This document shows, one piece after another, positions 1 to 9,783 of a stretch of 64,000 bases of DNA. The notes beneath the pieces are model-generated. The model saw only the letters and a program-made list of their open reading frames with translations, was not told the DNA's origin and ran no database searches. The stretch is from Camellia lanceoleosa (lineage: Eukaryota > Streptophyta > Magnoliopsida > Ericales > Theaceae). Position 1 is the first letter of the stretch, and each line of letters opens with the position of its first letter. The translations under genes and the position numbers were made by a program. The stretch is from assembly GCA_025200525.1 (NCBI GenBank), contig CM045762.1, forward strand, positions 126,919,752 through 126,983,751, in the 5' to 3' direction.

Positions 1-2
1 AA

Positions 3-812
3 GCAGGCTCGAAACATGAGGTCAGGACCAAGCAAGTGTCCTCACAGCTAGCTTCGAAGATGGCTTCAAAGGTAGAAAGAAGCAGTTCAACATCTGAGTC
101 AGTAAGTTCGTGGGTACCTAGAGTTCTAGACTGGTTTGTGATGCAGAACAAACCTAGGGAAGTGCCCACTCAGAGAGATGTTGGAAACCAAGGAAGGATG
201 GTTAAACCTCCTTTGGTGGCTCCGAACAATTGGGTATTGCTTAAACACCCAAAGACGAAGGAACCAGATATGGTCCCAGTCATTTCGAGATCACAAAGAA
301 GAAAGATTCAGTGCAGGTACACTCAGTACCAGAAAGATATGAAAGAAAATGGAGAGGGCTCTTCATTGGTCCAGACAGAAGGAAAGAAAACTTCAAAGTC
401 AGACCATACTCCAAAGACAACTCTACAAGGCAAGGTAGGTTGCAGCAGGGAACAGTTGGCCAAGGTTCATTCTGAACTAAAAGCCAGAGAAGAATCTAGC
501 TTGGCAGGATTGGAGAAAGCTCTGATGGATAATGATAACGAGATAGAAGAAGAAATTGGCATAAGCCAAAAGAAAGAAATGGTAGAGGAAGAAATGTTCG
601 AAGCCTTCATGGCTGAGCAAACATTTTTGGTTGAAAAACCAGTTGAGAAAGATCCTTCGAAGGAATCAGTTAACAACGAAGTGCCAGAGTGCGGCATGGA
701 GGATGTCTTTGAAATCGAACAAGGTGGCCAAGAGGAAAGCAGTCTGACCAACCATCCAATTTGGCTCATTTCCTTCAGTATCAGTCAATATGGTACACGT
801 ACTGCCTCATGA
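3..812 (+). pseudogene. gag: Late gag and gag-protease spacer of Tat-1, 5' partial
   Basis: The frame is open from the left window edge, so the upstream capsid part is missing. The product is hydrophilic and lysine/glutamate rich. It has a short basic stretch with RSQRRKIQCRYTQYQ near residue 95, then an acidic region rich in EEE around residues 160-200. Basic-then-acidic linkers of this kind lie between gag and protease in Tat-type polyproteins. I see no CCHC zinc knuckle in the visible part. The frame ends at 812, while the protease continues in another frame from about 790, so a one-base shift separates them in this copy. Assignment rests mainly on position directly before the protease. 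Confidence 0.6.
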
Positions 813-1593
813 GTTCCAGGCTGGAGATGAGGACCAAGATGGCCAAGAAATTGATCCTATTCCTGTCTCTAGTGAAGACTCACAAGTGAGTATGGTACAA
901 GATGATTCTGGAATGGCTACCCCAATGGAAACTGAATATGAGAGTGAAGAAGAGGTGAGCATTAACCCCTCGTATCCTTTTGAGTATTCCTCGAATTCTA
1001 TGACACAACATGTCAAGCCTCTATACATCAAGGCTTTCTTCGATGGGATACAATTGAACCGAGTCCTGATAGATAATGGGGCAGCAGTGAATTTACTACC
1101 GAAATCTTCTTTGAAGAAACTAGGAAAAAAGAATCCTAGGTTAATCCCAACCAGCACAACCATCGCTGGCTTTGCTGGAGACAAACAGATGACTCAGGGA
1201 ATTCTACCCATCAACCTGAGCGTGGGAACCAGGGACTGCATGACAGCATTCTTCGTAATTGACAGTAATGCTAAATACAATGCTTTACTTAGGAGAGATT
1301 AGATTCACACTAACAAATGTGTGCCTTCCTCTTTGCATCAGAAAATTATGATGGCCTTAGGCAATGGAGAGACAGAAGAAATTGATGCAGATCCTCAACC
1401 TTTCATAGCCTGTGCAGACTTCGCAGAGGCCAAACTGTATATTGAGGGAGTGACACCACTCAGTATACTGAGGAAACGTGATGGCTCAGCCGAAGTGACG
1501 GCTGATGAGGAAATGACACACCTGAAGCACTTAGTCCAGGAGAGTGCTGATGAGGAGGTTGTCGTTAAGGATAACAATGATGTCTGGTTGTAG
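790..1593 (+). pseudogene. pol: Retropepsin-like protease of Tat-1, broken
   Basis: The aspartic protease that cuts the polyprotein. The active-site region reads VLIDNGAAVNLLP, a DNGA variant of the usual DTGA/DSGA; the flap-side part includes STTIAGFAGD and the tail reads FFVIDSNAKYNALL. A TAG at 1300-1302 replaces the tryptophan expected in the conserved 'GRDW' region, and the preceding glycine is arginine; both fit G-to-A transitions. The frame then continues through the linker PSSLHQKIMMALGNG to a stop at 1593. The Asn in the catalytic triplet may itself be damage or a lineage variant. Confidence 0.8.
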
Positions 1594-3427
1594 GCAAAGA
1601 AATGAAACACAAGAAGCCAAGTCTGTGACTCTAATTAAATTCTCAGTATTGGACGTAAAGTCAATAGTCCAGAGAATACAGGAGCAAGAGAGAGAAGCCA
1701 TGATAATTGGCTGCAAGCAGAAGCAGCAACAGGCCAGAGTTTTGGCCCTTGACAAATATTATGCATTGGACTTTGAAACAAAAGTCGAGGAGATACAGGA
1801 GGAAGAGGCCTTATGGATAGATTTTGTTTATGAGGAGGAGGGTAAGGATGTTGAATTAAAGTGCCTGGGAGCAGAACAAAGTAAGAAAATTGCTTCGAAC
1901 CCAGAGGGTATCAGAGAAGAAGCTTCAGTAAGTTATTAGATTCTAGACCCCATAGAAGAAGTAAATTTAGGGAAAGGTTCTATACAACAGCCCACCTATG
2001 TAAGTGCTTGTTTGAATGCTCTAGACAGGGACCAGTTGTTGGTTGTTTTGAAGAAGTATAAAGATTGCTTTGCATGGTCTTATAATGAACTACCAGGATT
2101 GGAAAGATCATTAGTAGAACATAGGCACCCTATGAGGCCTAATTTCAAGCCATACAAGCAAAAGCCAAGAAGAATGAGTCCAAAAGTGATTCAGAAAGTT
2201 AAGGAAGAAATCCTTAGACTACTCAAAGCAGGCTTTATTAGGACAGCCAGGTATGTTGAGTGGCTATCCAATATTGTGCCTGTGGTAAAAAAGAATGGTA
2301 AAATGGGGGTATGCATTGATTTCAGAAACTTGAATCTAGTAACTCCAAAAGATGAGTATCCTATGCCTATAGTAGACTTGTTGGTAGACAGTTCAGCAGG
2401 GCAACGAATTTTATCAATGATGGATGGGCACTCTGGCTATAACCAAATCTGCATAGCAGGGGAGGATGTTCATAAGACAGCATTCAGATGTCCTGGGAAT
2501 ATTAGGACCTTCGAATGGATTAAAATGCCATTTGGCCTAAAGAATGTTGGGGCTACATATCAGAGGGCTATAAACACTATCTTTCATGACCTCATTGGAG
2601 GGTATTTAGAGTGTTATATTGATGACATTGTAGTTAAATCCCAATCCATGGAGGAGCATCTGTTTCACTTAGAAGCAGCCTTTGAAAGAATGAGAAAGTT
2701 CAAATTGAAGCTCAATCCTCTTAAGTGTGCTTTTGGCGTATCATCTGGAAACTTCTTGAGTTATGTGGTACTCAAGAAAGGAATACAGATTGACCACAAT
2801 AAAGCCAAAGCCATCATTGAAGCCAGACCTCCATCAAGTAAGAAAGAATTACAAAAGTTCCTTGGACAGGTTAACTTTCTTCGAAGGTTCATTTCTAACA
2901 CTGCAGGGAAAACTAAAGTATTTTCTTCCTTGTTAAGGCTAAAAGATAAAGAGGAATTTGTGTGGACAGTAGAGCATCAAATTGCTTTCGAAGGTATCAA
3001 AGCCTACTTAGCCAACCCTAAAGTGCTGATGCCACCAAAGGGTGATAAGCCCTTGAAGTTGTACATAGCTACAGCAGAAGATTCATTGGGAGCTTTCTTG
3101 GCCCAAGATAATGAAGAAGGCAAGGAGCAAGATGTTTATTACCTTAGTAGGTTTTTAAATTCTTGTGAATATAAATATTCAGCGGTTGAAAAGCTGTGTC
3201 TTGCTTTGTATTTTGCTGCAATGAAATTAAGATACTATCTTTTACCTACAACTGTCTTGGTAATTGCAACCACAGATTTGGTTAAGTACATGTTATCTAG
3301 ACCTATGTTGAGGGGAAGAATTGGCAAATGGATACTAGCCTTATCAGAATTTCATCTAAAACATGTCCCTCAAAGAGCAGTAAAAGGGCAAGTTTTAGCC
3401 AATTTTCTGGCAGACCATTCATCTTAA
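1544..3427 (+). pseudogene. pol: Reverse transcriptase and RNase H of Tat-1
   Basis: One frame from 1544 to 3427, broken by a TAG at 1937-1939. From 2012 it is open for 471 codons. RT hallmarks in order: MGVCIDFRNLNLVTPKDEYP, the palm motif MMDGHSGYNQI, MPFGLKNVGATYQRA, and the catalytic YIDDIVVKS near residue 205, all intact. The connection part follows (FLGQVNFLRRFI). A Ty3-type RNase H begins at LKLYIATAEDSLGAFLAQ, with the histidine-side end HVPQRAVKGQVLANFLADH. It ends in TAA at 3425-3427, and the next module continues in the same frame, so that stop is probably another point mutation in a formerly continuous polyprotein. Confidence 0.92.
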
Positions 3428-3445
3428 ACAGAGAGCCAAGAGATA

Positions 3446-3982
3446 ATGGAACTTGGTATGGTTAGTGTTGAGCCATGGCAGATGTGGTTCGATGGGTCGA
3501 AAGCCAATGGCTTAACTGGAATTGGTATTGTGATTAGGTCTCCACAAGGGGTAGAGACCACACATGGTTTCAGAGTGGATGAAGTTATCTGTTCTAATAA
3601 CCAAGCTGAATATGAAGCCTTAATAGTGGGACTAGAAATTCTTATTGGATTACAAGTTCATGTAGTTGACATATTTGGAGATTCTCAATTAGTGGTTAAC
3701 CAAGTGAAAGGGATTTTCAAGTGTCAAAGCATAAGCATTTTATCATACCATGTTGTTGCATTACATCTGCTTTCTCAATTTCAAATAGCAAATGTAACTC
3801 ATGTTCCAAGATTCTTGAATAATAGAGCTAATGATGTGGCTCAAAAAGGTTCGAACTTCAAGAGAAGGGATAATGCCCAAAGGAACATAAGCCAAACAAC
3901 ATATCAGAAATTGATACCACCTTTGAATAAAAGGGATGTAGTCCTGGAAGTCAATCATAATGACTTACAAGAACAAGATTAG
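3446..3982 (+). pseudogene. pol: Second (archaeal-type) RNase H of Tat-1
   Basis: This domain, extra to the Ty3 RNase H, is diagnostic of the Tat lineage. Carboxylate motifs are visible in order: MWFDGSKANG (Asp), NNQAEYEALIVGLE (Glu), DIFGDSQLVVNQ (Asp) and NRANDVAQ (Asp), spread over about 130 residues, matching the usual D-E-D-D spacing of the fold. It lies in the same frame as the upstream RT, 19 bases after its TAA. A nine-base G run at 4090-4098 marks a frameshift before integrase. In the Tat lineage this domain is thought to have been acquired from a cellular RNase H; function in this copy is unlikely. Confidence 0.88.
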
Positions 3983-4083
3983 AGGCATCCAATAATGCAG
4001 TACTTGGCTAGTCCATCTTCGAAGGCCAGCAGGAAAATTAAATTGCAGTCTATGCAATATATGATATACGGTAATGCTCTGTA

Positions 4084-5088
4084 CAAAAGGGGGGGGGAGA
4101 TGGTTTATTGCTGGAATGCTTAAGCTCAAAAGAAGCATTAACAGCTATGGCTAAGGTTCATGAAGGCATCTGTGGTGCTCATCAGCCTGGTGTGAAGATG
4201 AGGTGGTTGCTTCGAAGGCATTCCTACTATTGGCCAACTATCCTTAAAGATTGCATAGAGTATGCAAAGGGTTGCCAGGCATGCCAAAAGCATGGCACAA
4301 TAAGGCATGTGCCCATAACTGATCTACATGCAGTAGTGAAGCCTTGGCTATTCAGAGGATGGGCCATGGATATGATGGGGGAAATACACCCACATTCTTC
4401 GAAGCATCATTGTTTTATTTTAGTGGCCACTGATTACTTCACTAAGTGGGTCGAAGCTAAGCCATACAAGGCTGTAGACCAGACTGAGGTTATTGGATTT
4501 ATTAAAGATCTAATCCATAGATTTGGCATCACACAAACTATAACTGTGGATAATGGGACTGTGTTTGATGGGAAGATGGTGAAGTCCTTTGTGGCAGAAT
4601 TTGGAATTAGTCTCGTTAATTCCACCCCATATTATGCACAAGCCAATGGTCAAGCTAAATCATCCAATAAGTCCTTGAAAAAAGGAATACAAAAGGTTAT
4701 GGAGGACAATCCCAGGGATTGGCATAACTTATTGTTAGATGTGTTATAGGCTTACAGAACTTCCCCAAGGTCAAGCACATGAGTTACTCCTTATGCCTTA
4801 GTGTATGGGCATGATGCAGTGTTACCTGTGGAAATTAATGTTAAATCTTTGAGAGTAAGATGCCAAGACCAGCTAAATCCTGAGCAATACCATCATAGTA
4901 TGTGCTTGGAATTAGAAGGCATAGATAAAGTCAGAATTCTGACATTAAACAGCATTCTCTTGCAAAAGAAAAAAGCAGCCAAAAATTACAATAAGAAGGT
5001 CAAATACATTGGCTTTGATAAAGGTGATTTGGTATGGAAGATAATACTCCTGATAGAAATTAAAAGCCATAAGCTTGGTAAATGGTAA
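4084..5088 (+). pseudogene. pol: Integrase of Tat-1, broken
   Basis: Would insert the cDNA into the genome. The N-terminal zinc-binding module is recognisable (HEGICGAHQPGVKMR, then CQACQKH). The catalytic core has Asp in VATDYFTKWVEA and Asp in TVDNGTVFDG. The third acidic residue, normally Glu in 'NGQAE', is Lys here (NGQAKSSNKSLKK), so the DDE triad is lost. A TAG at about 4747-4749 replaces the tryptophan expected before AYRTSPRSST, and a TGA soon after replaces glycine. The frame resumes at 4801 (VYGHDAVLPVEI) and runs to 5088 with the C-terminal part (FDKGDLVWK). A slip at the G run near 4090 puts integrase in a different frame from the upstream RNase H. Confidence 0.88.
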
Positions 5089-5300
5089 CCTAACTGGGAA
5101 GGACCATATCAAATTCATAGAGTCCTGCATTTTTTTGGGGCATACCATTTGAGAAATTTGAATGGATACATACATCCCAAAAAGATCAATGGCAGATATT
5201 TAAAGCCTTATTTTCCAACTATTTGGGAAACACAAGGAGTAGAATAAATGTCAAGCAAAAGAACACAAGGCTACTCAGATGATAGACAATGATTTGTTTT

Positions 5301-6487
5301 TCATAAAGAGTTAAGTACATTTTGCCACAAATTGGCCCAAAAGTCATTACAATGTCTTAATTGTTCTTTTACAACAGATTTCCTATTGCTAAGTGATGAA
5401 AATAGTTGAATAGCTGCAGCCATTTCTTCTTTCCGATAGGCCAGTCCTTGGTTGGTGATTTGCAGTTTGGCATCAATTCGGACTAAGGCCTGGTTCACTG
5501 CAGATAGCTCCTCTTCAAGTTGAGCTTTCTTCTCCAGTAGCTGAACTCGAAAGTGGGAGGTAGAGGAATGTTGTTCCTTGAGCTCTGAGACTTCAGTATG
5601 TACTTGGGAAACAAAACTCTGGTCTCTAGTCAATTTCTCCTCCGCAGCTTTGGCAGCATGGCAAATGTTGATGTAGAAATCGATAGTAGCTGCTGCCTGG
5701 GATAAGTGACTTGAGACATCCATGCCTGACTGTTCAGCAACTTTGCAGCACTGGAGGAACCCATCTCTTATTATAGGCCTTCGCAAAGCCTCGAAGGGGA
5801 ACCTCGAGAAGGAGATTAACAGTTCCAGGCAGGTGTCTAAGCCCATCAAGGGTGCAGAAGGCTTGTTGCTGGAGGAAGGAGAGCTTTCAAGAATTTGTAA
5901 CAAGGAGTCAGCCAAAACTAATGGCTCAGTTTCAAAATTGGTTATTGGAGAGGTAGAGGGCACATCGAAGAGACTGGCTAGCCTGGCTTCGAAGATGTCT
6001 ACCTCATTCGTAGACATGAGGGGTGCAGAGAGAGTTGTGGTGGAAGACATAAAGGACTGCATAGGGATAGGAGAAATGGATGGAGCATCTTTGGCAGTCT
6101 CTATGGTCTTAGCCACCAATGAATCAAGTGAAGAGGGGCTGGAAGTAGGCAAAGGTAATGAACTACGAGTTGGAGAACTACCAGCACCCTCAATTGGGGA
6201 ATCAGATACCTTCGAAAAAGAAGTAATGGTTGAAATTTCCTTAGAAGGAGAAGGAAGAGCAGGGCCCGAATGAGAAGTAAATTGAGACAGGTCAAAGGTC
6301 AGATAGGGAAGATATGGAGTCAGACCAAAAGAAAGAGTTATAGGAATGCTAGGACTCAAAGAAGGTATATCAAATGTAGGCCTGGGAAGTGGGAGCATTA
6401 TCTGAATGGCTTTCACATTCTGCATCTGATCAACTTCAACTGAAATTGAGGAAGTCCTCATTGGAAGTATAGCCTCAGTAGTTGTTG
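5301..6487 (-). pseudogene. Antisense plant-mobile-domain gene of Tat-1, exon 3
   Basis: Last exon of a gene opposite to the retrotransposon. It is open for nearly 400 codons. The first 200 residues are rich in Ser, Pro and Thr (LPLPTSSPSSLDSL) and look disordered. The last 120 look coiled-coil forming (KKAQLEEELSAVNQALVRID). The upstream boundary is a good splice acceptor: a pyrimidine stretch ending TTTTTGCAG at about 6488-6500 on the minus strand. Joining to the donor at 6569 keeps the phase. The stop is just outside the retrotransposon integrase, so the two genes converge with about 210 bases between them. A low-complexity plus a coiled-coil tail after a mobile domain is common in plant genes of this family. 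Confidence 0.7.
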
Positions 6488-6569
6488 CTGCAAAAAGGAA
6501 GAAATGTAATGTCAAGCTTCAATGTCAAAATTTGATAAGGAAAAACAGTAGAAGCATGAAAGAAATTAC

Positions 6570-7174
6570 TTGTTTCAGAAATGTTGGCAGTGATGGGAGA
6601 GCTACGAAGGGAGTAATGTTTGGCAGTTTGTAGCCTTCTTGTAGTTTCCCTTTGTAATGCATCAGCAGCAGCAGCTTCATCTCTCAGAAATTGTTGTTAC
6701 CGTCTCTTCTCAGCCCTCTCGAAGACAACTATGGCCTTAGAATGTTCTTGTTCTACTGCCTTGGCAGCTGCCTCATGGATGGTATCTTCAACCAATTTAG
6801 TAGCAGAGGCAGTCACTTTCTTTCTCTTTTCTATTGCCTCAGCAATTGTCTCGGAATCGGAGTCTTCTGTGAAATCAGAATGAGAGACGGTCATCTTTCT
6901 TTTCTTTCTTCTTTGTATTGGTTTTGTCTATTCCTTCTCAATTTCCTACTCAACTTCTTCAATCTGGGATCTAGATTCTGTAGAGATGAGCTCATCTTCT
7001 ACCTCTCTGGCAGTTGTCCATCTTGGACTAAGTCAGAAGTAGGGATGATCACTCTTTTCTTTCTTATTAAGGGCGACTCATGCTCTTGATCTGTTTCTTC
7101 TTCTTCTTCTACTTGCACCTCAGCTGTTTTCCTTTCAAGATCAAGCAGTCTCATTTTCTTTTGTAGTGGGCTAC
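6570..7174 (-). pseudogene. Antisense plant-mobile-domain gene of Tat-1, exon 2
   Basis: Middle exon, bounded by an acceptor at 7175-7176 (AAAG before GTAGCCC, minus strand) and a donor at 6569 (GAAACAA then GTAATTT). Introns are 77 bp (7175-7251) and 82 bp (6488-6569), ordinary sizes for plants, and both junctions preserve phase. The product is highly charged: a start MRLLDLERKTAEVQVEEEE, then basic KKRKMTVSHSDFTEDSDSET, which could hold a nuclear localisation signal, then an alanine/glutamate-rich helix (KLVEDTIHEAAAKAVEQEH). Within the exon I see one frameshift near 7015 and three in-frame stops, one at about 6694-6696, so this copy is decayed. Confidence 0.6.
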
Positions 7175-7251
7175 CTTTACAAAAGAAGAACTAAGGATAA
7201 GACTACAACCATTATAGAGAAGGCCAAAGGAAAAGAAACAAAGGTGTATAC

Positions 7252-8865
7252 CTTTCTTCGAAGTAGCCTGAGTGACTCTAGGAGGAGTTGAGGCAGTAGG
7301 AGTGGACGCAGGTATTGCAACTGAAACAGTGGAAAAAGTAACAATTCCAACTCCTTTGGGCTTAGGCAGATCCAATACCATTAGCAGGTTCTGAGGAGAA
7401 ATGGCCAAGTACACTTCTATGTTGGTCACCCACTAGTTCTGGTACCTCTTCAACAAGGTACCCTGAGGAAGGAAAGGGGTATACTCGAAATTGACCAAAT
7501 CATCTATAAATTTGAAAGTTGCCTCTTCTAGCCTGGACCTCCGAACTTTCAGATCTCTCTTAGTGAGACTTAGATTGGTATTGCTGTAGAGAGGTATTGG
7601 GACCCCTTGTGTGAAGCCAAATTGTCTAGCAAATTGAGCTAGACAATACGGCTCAGCTATGCATTTGTAGGCTTTGGGGTTCAAGGTCCCAATAAATAAC
7701 TCTCTATGGATCAGAATGGAAGCCCATATATCTTTGTGAGCAGGTGAGGCGCAAGACTTGTCACTTAGGAAATTCTTCAACCAAGATGGACCAATGGTGA
7801 GTTCAAAGGGACGGAAACGGAAAGCAAGAAGGGAAGCTAGAAGTTGGTGGAAGAAAGAGAAGTAAAAAGCAAAAGTGGAGGGATAAAGTGAAGCATTGGC
7901 CAGCCTTATGCCATGAGTAAGAGGGTTTGGCTCAGAAAATTTAAGGCATTTGGATTGTAACTCGGTGAAATAGGCAAAAAGCCAAAGCTGAAGGATCCAG
8001 AATGACCCTCCTTGGTTAGTATCTAAGCGTTTCTCACAGAAGAGGGAATAAACTCTATATACATGGCCTAGAACATATGGAGCTAAGGCCACCCTTTTCT
8101 GTAAAACGAAGGCTTTGGCAAGAGGGGAAAATTCAGGCATGATTCTCTGAGAGGAGGTATAGAAGAGGAATTTGCAAAGCCAATACAATAAGAAAGAAAA
8201 GAATTCCCTATCAGTCACAAAGCCCTCTCTTTTATTATCAACCTTAGCGAAATCACTATAGGATGAGTTAAGAGAGGGGAGGGAGAAAAGGACTGCTGAG
8301 TCAGGGTAATCTGGTCCAAAGGGGGTACCAATTGGGGATAATCCTAGTAGATGGCAAATGTCAAGAACAGTAGGGGCCATCATTCCACATCTAAATTGAA
8401 AGAAATTAAAGATGGGATTCCAAAAACATAAGGTAGCAGGAATTAGGAAAGGGTCCTCTGAAATAGTTACCTTGGATAGTCGGAGAGCATCGAGAAGGCA
8501 GAGCTCTTGAAGGTCCAGCGTTCTAGCAGGGACAACCCGGTCATACCATTCTTGCCACTCCGGTCTCACCGTGGGCCAGCATCGGTGGGGGCGACTTATC
8601 CTCCAGTTCCTCCAGTCAAGACCACTTCGTAAAGAAGACCTTGGTTTTCCAAACGAGGATATAAGGCTGGGAGCTCAGGAAGAATCTCTTTGAATAAGGG
8701 CCCAAGCACGTAGTCTTTCTGCACATGGCGACGAGGGACGAAGATTCGTCCATCGATAGCGCTTTTCTCCCCAACTTTGTACTTCTCACATTCCACATCA
8801 ATGAGCCTCTTCAGGGTTACAGATGGGCTCGCACGCTCTACGACTGGCACCGAAGAAGAAGCCAT
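7252..8865 (-). pseudogene. Antisense plant mobile domain (aminotransferase-like) gene of Tat-1, exon 1
   Basis: The start chosen is the ATG at 8865 (MASSSVPVVERASPSVTLKR). After about 90 residues a one-base shift near 8600 moves the frame. The next 375 codons hold the plant mobile domain: PEWQEWYDRVVPARTLDLQELCL, PATLCFWNPIFNFFQFRCGMM and TVLDICHLLGLSPIGTPFGPDYPD are the typical N-terminal hallmarks (PF10536 family, whose plant members include MAIN/MAIL1). A TAG at 7433-7435 interrupts the frame before the exon closes at a GTATAC donor at 7251. Such domains are known as extra ORFs in Tat-lineage elements. Function there is unproven; the host proteins act in the nucleus in silencing and genome stability. 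Confidence 0.75.
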
Positions 8866-9013
8866 TGATAGTACGCGTTTCTAGAAGGTGAAGCTGAGAA
8901 AGGAAGTAGAGAGAAGTGGAAGATTGGCAGAGGTAAAAGGGTTTGTGTGTTGAGGGAGCAAATGATTTCAGAACACGAAATAAAAGGGTTTCAAAAGCCT
9001 TTGTGTTTGGGGG

Positions 9014-9020
9014 ATATATA
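9014..9020 (-). promoter_or_regulatory. Possible TATA box of the antisense mobile-domain gene
   Basis: TATATAT on the minus strand in a GC-flanked context (GTCTATATATCCCCC), about 150 bases before the ATG at 8865. Distance and sequence suit a plant core promoter reading away from the LTR. This is inference; no transcript evidence is available. Confidence 0.4.
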
Positions 9021-9148
9021 GACGCTTGGATCGGTAAACACTAAAAGTACGAATACGAAGAGTTTCCTTCAAATATTGATAGTATTTGGAGGGAAAAACA
9101 ACCCAAATCTTGAGGCTAGCGAAGTAAAATATTTGACTTGAAACCAGT

Positions 9149-9162
9149 TTTTGGCGCCAAAA
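9149..9162. promoter_or_regulatory. E2F-like palindrome TTTTGGCGCCAAAA
   Basis: A perfect 14-base palindrome that contains the consensus E2F/DP site (TTTSGCGC) on both strands, about 285 bases upstream of the antisense gene's ATG at 8865. In plants such sites drive S-phase transcription. A link to this gene is inference from position only. Confidence 0.35.
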
Positions 9163-9783
9163 GCCAAAAACAATGGCTTCAAAACAAAGAAGTCGACTTG
9201 AAGCATATTCCTACCCAATGGATGCAAGAATGCCAAGTGTTCGTTTACTTCAAAGGATTAAAAACATTTTAGGTTTCTCAATGAAAGTGATGATCTTCGA
9301 AGCAAAACTAGAAACCTCTTAAGAATGGAAATTGGCATTCGAAACATCAAAACCAATAATTGGTTTAGATATATATTCAGGAAAAGTTGTCTTTTCAAGC
9401 CAAAAACAGTGCAGCCCTCAAAAGGAGCTTCCATATTTTTGAAAGTATGGACTGTTGTTCAAGACAAAAAGATCAATTTAAAACTAATTGATCGTATTAA
9501 GTCATTAACCATATATTGGTTATTATTGAAACAAGTTTTGCAGAGTAAGGTTGTTAAATTCAAAGCATGGATCCTGAATGGAAAACATCAAAAACTATCA
9601 ACTGCATTCCATAAATTAGAAAAGTTGATGGTCGTTTTGGTTAATATTCATTTAAAAACAGTTGAATCTAGGTTCGAAGGAAAAGATTGTTCAGTTCAAA
9701 GCTCTGAAGTTGCTTTTAAAAAAACAAATGGAGACAAGATCAAACCATAAAGAGAAGTCTTAGTGGTATTAAAGCAAAAATAG

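Larger units (their letters stand above)
8866..9783. other. Spacer between the two antisense genes of Tat-1
   Basis: Holds the candidate promoter of the mobile-domain gene at its left end. A plus-strand open frame of 141 codons at 9325-9750 is lysine-rich and resembles nothing I know, so I do not call it. I see no other structure here. Confidence 0.5.

Noticed and set aside
5722..6273. Plus-strand open frame of 183 codons
   Set aside because: Shadow of antisense exon 3, which has better protein character and splice boundaries.
9325..9750. Plus-strand open frame of 141 codons
   Set aside because: Lysine-rich, no recognisable motif, and it lies between two antisense genes; could be chance in AT-rich sequence.
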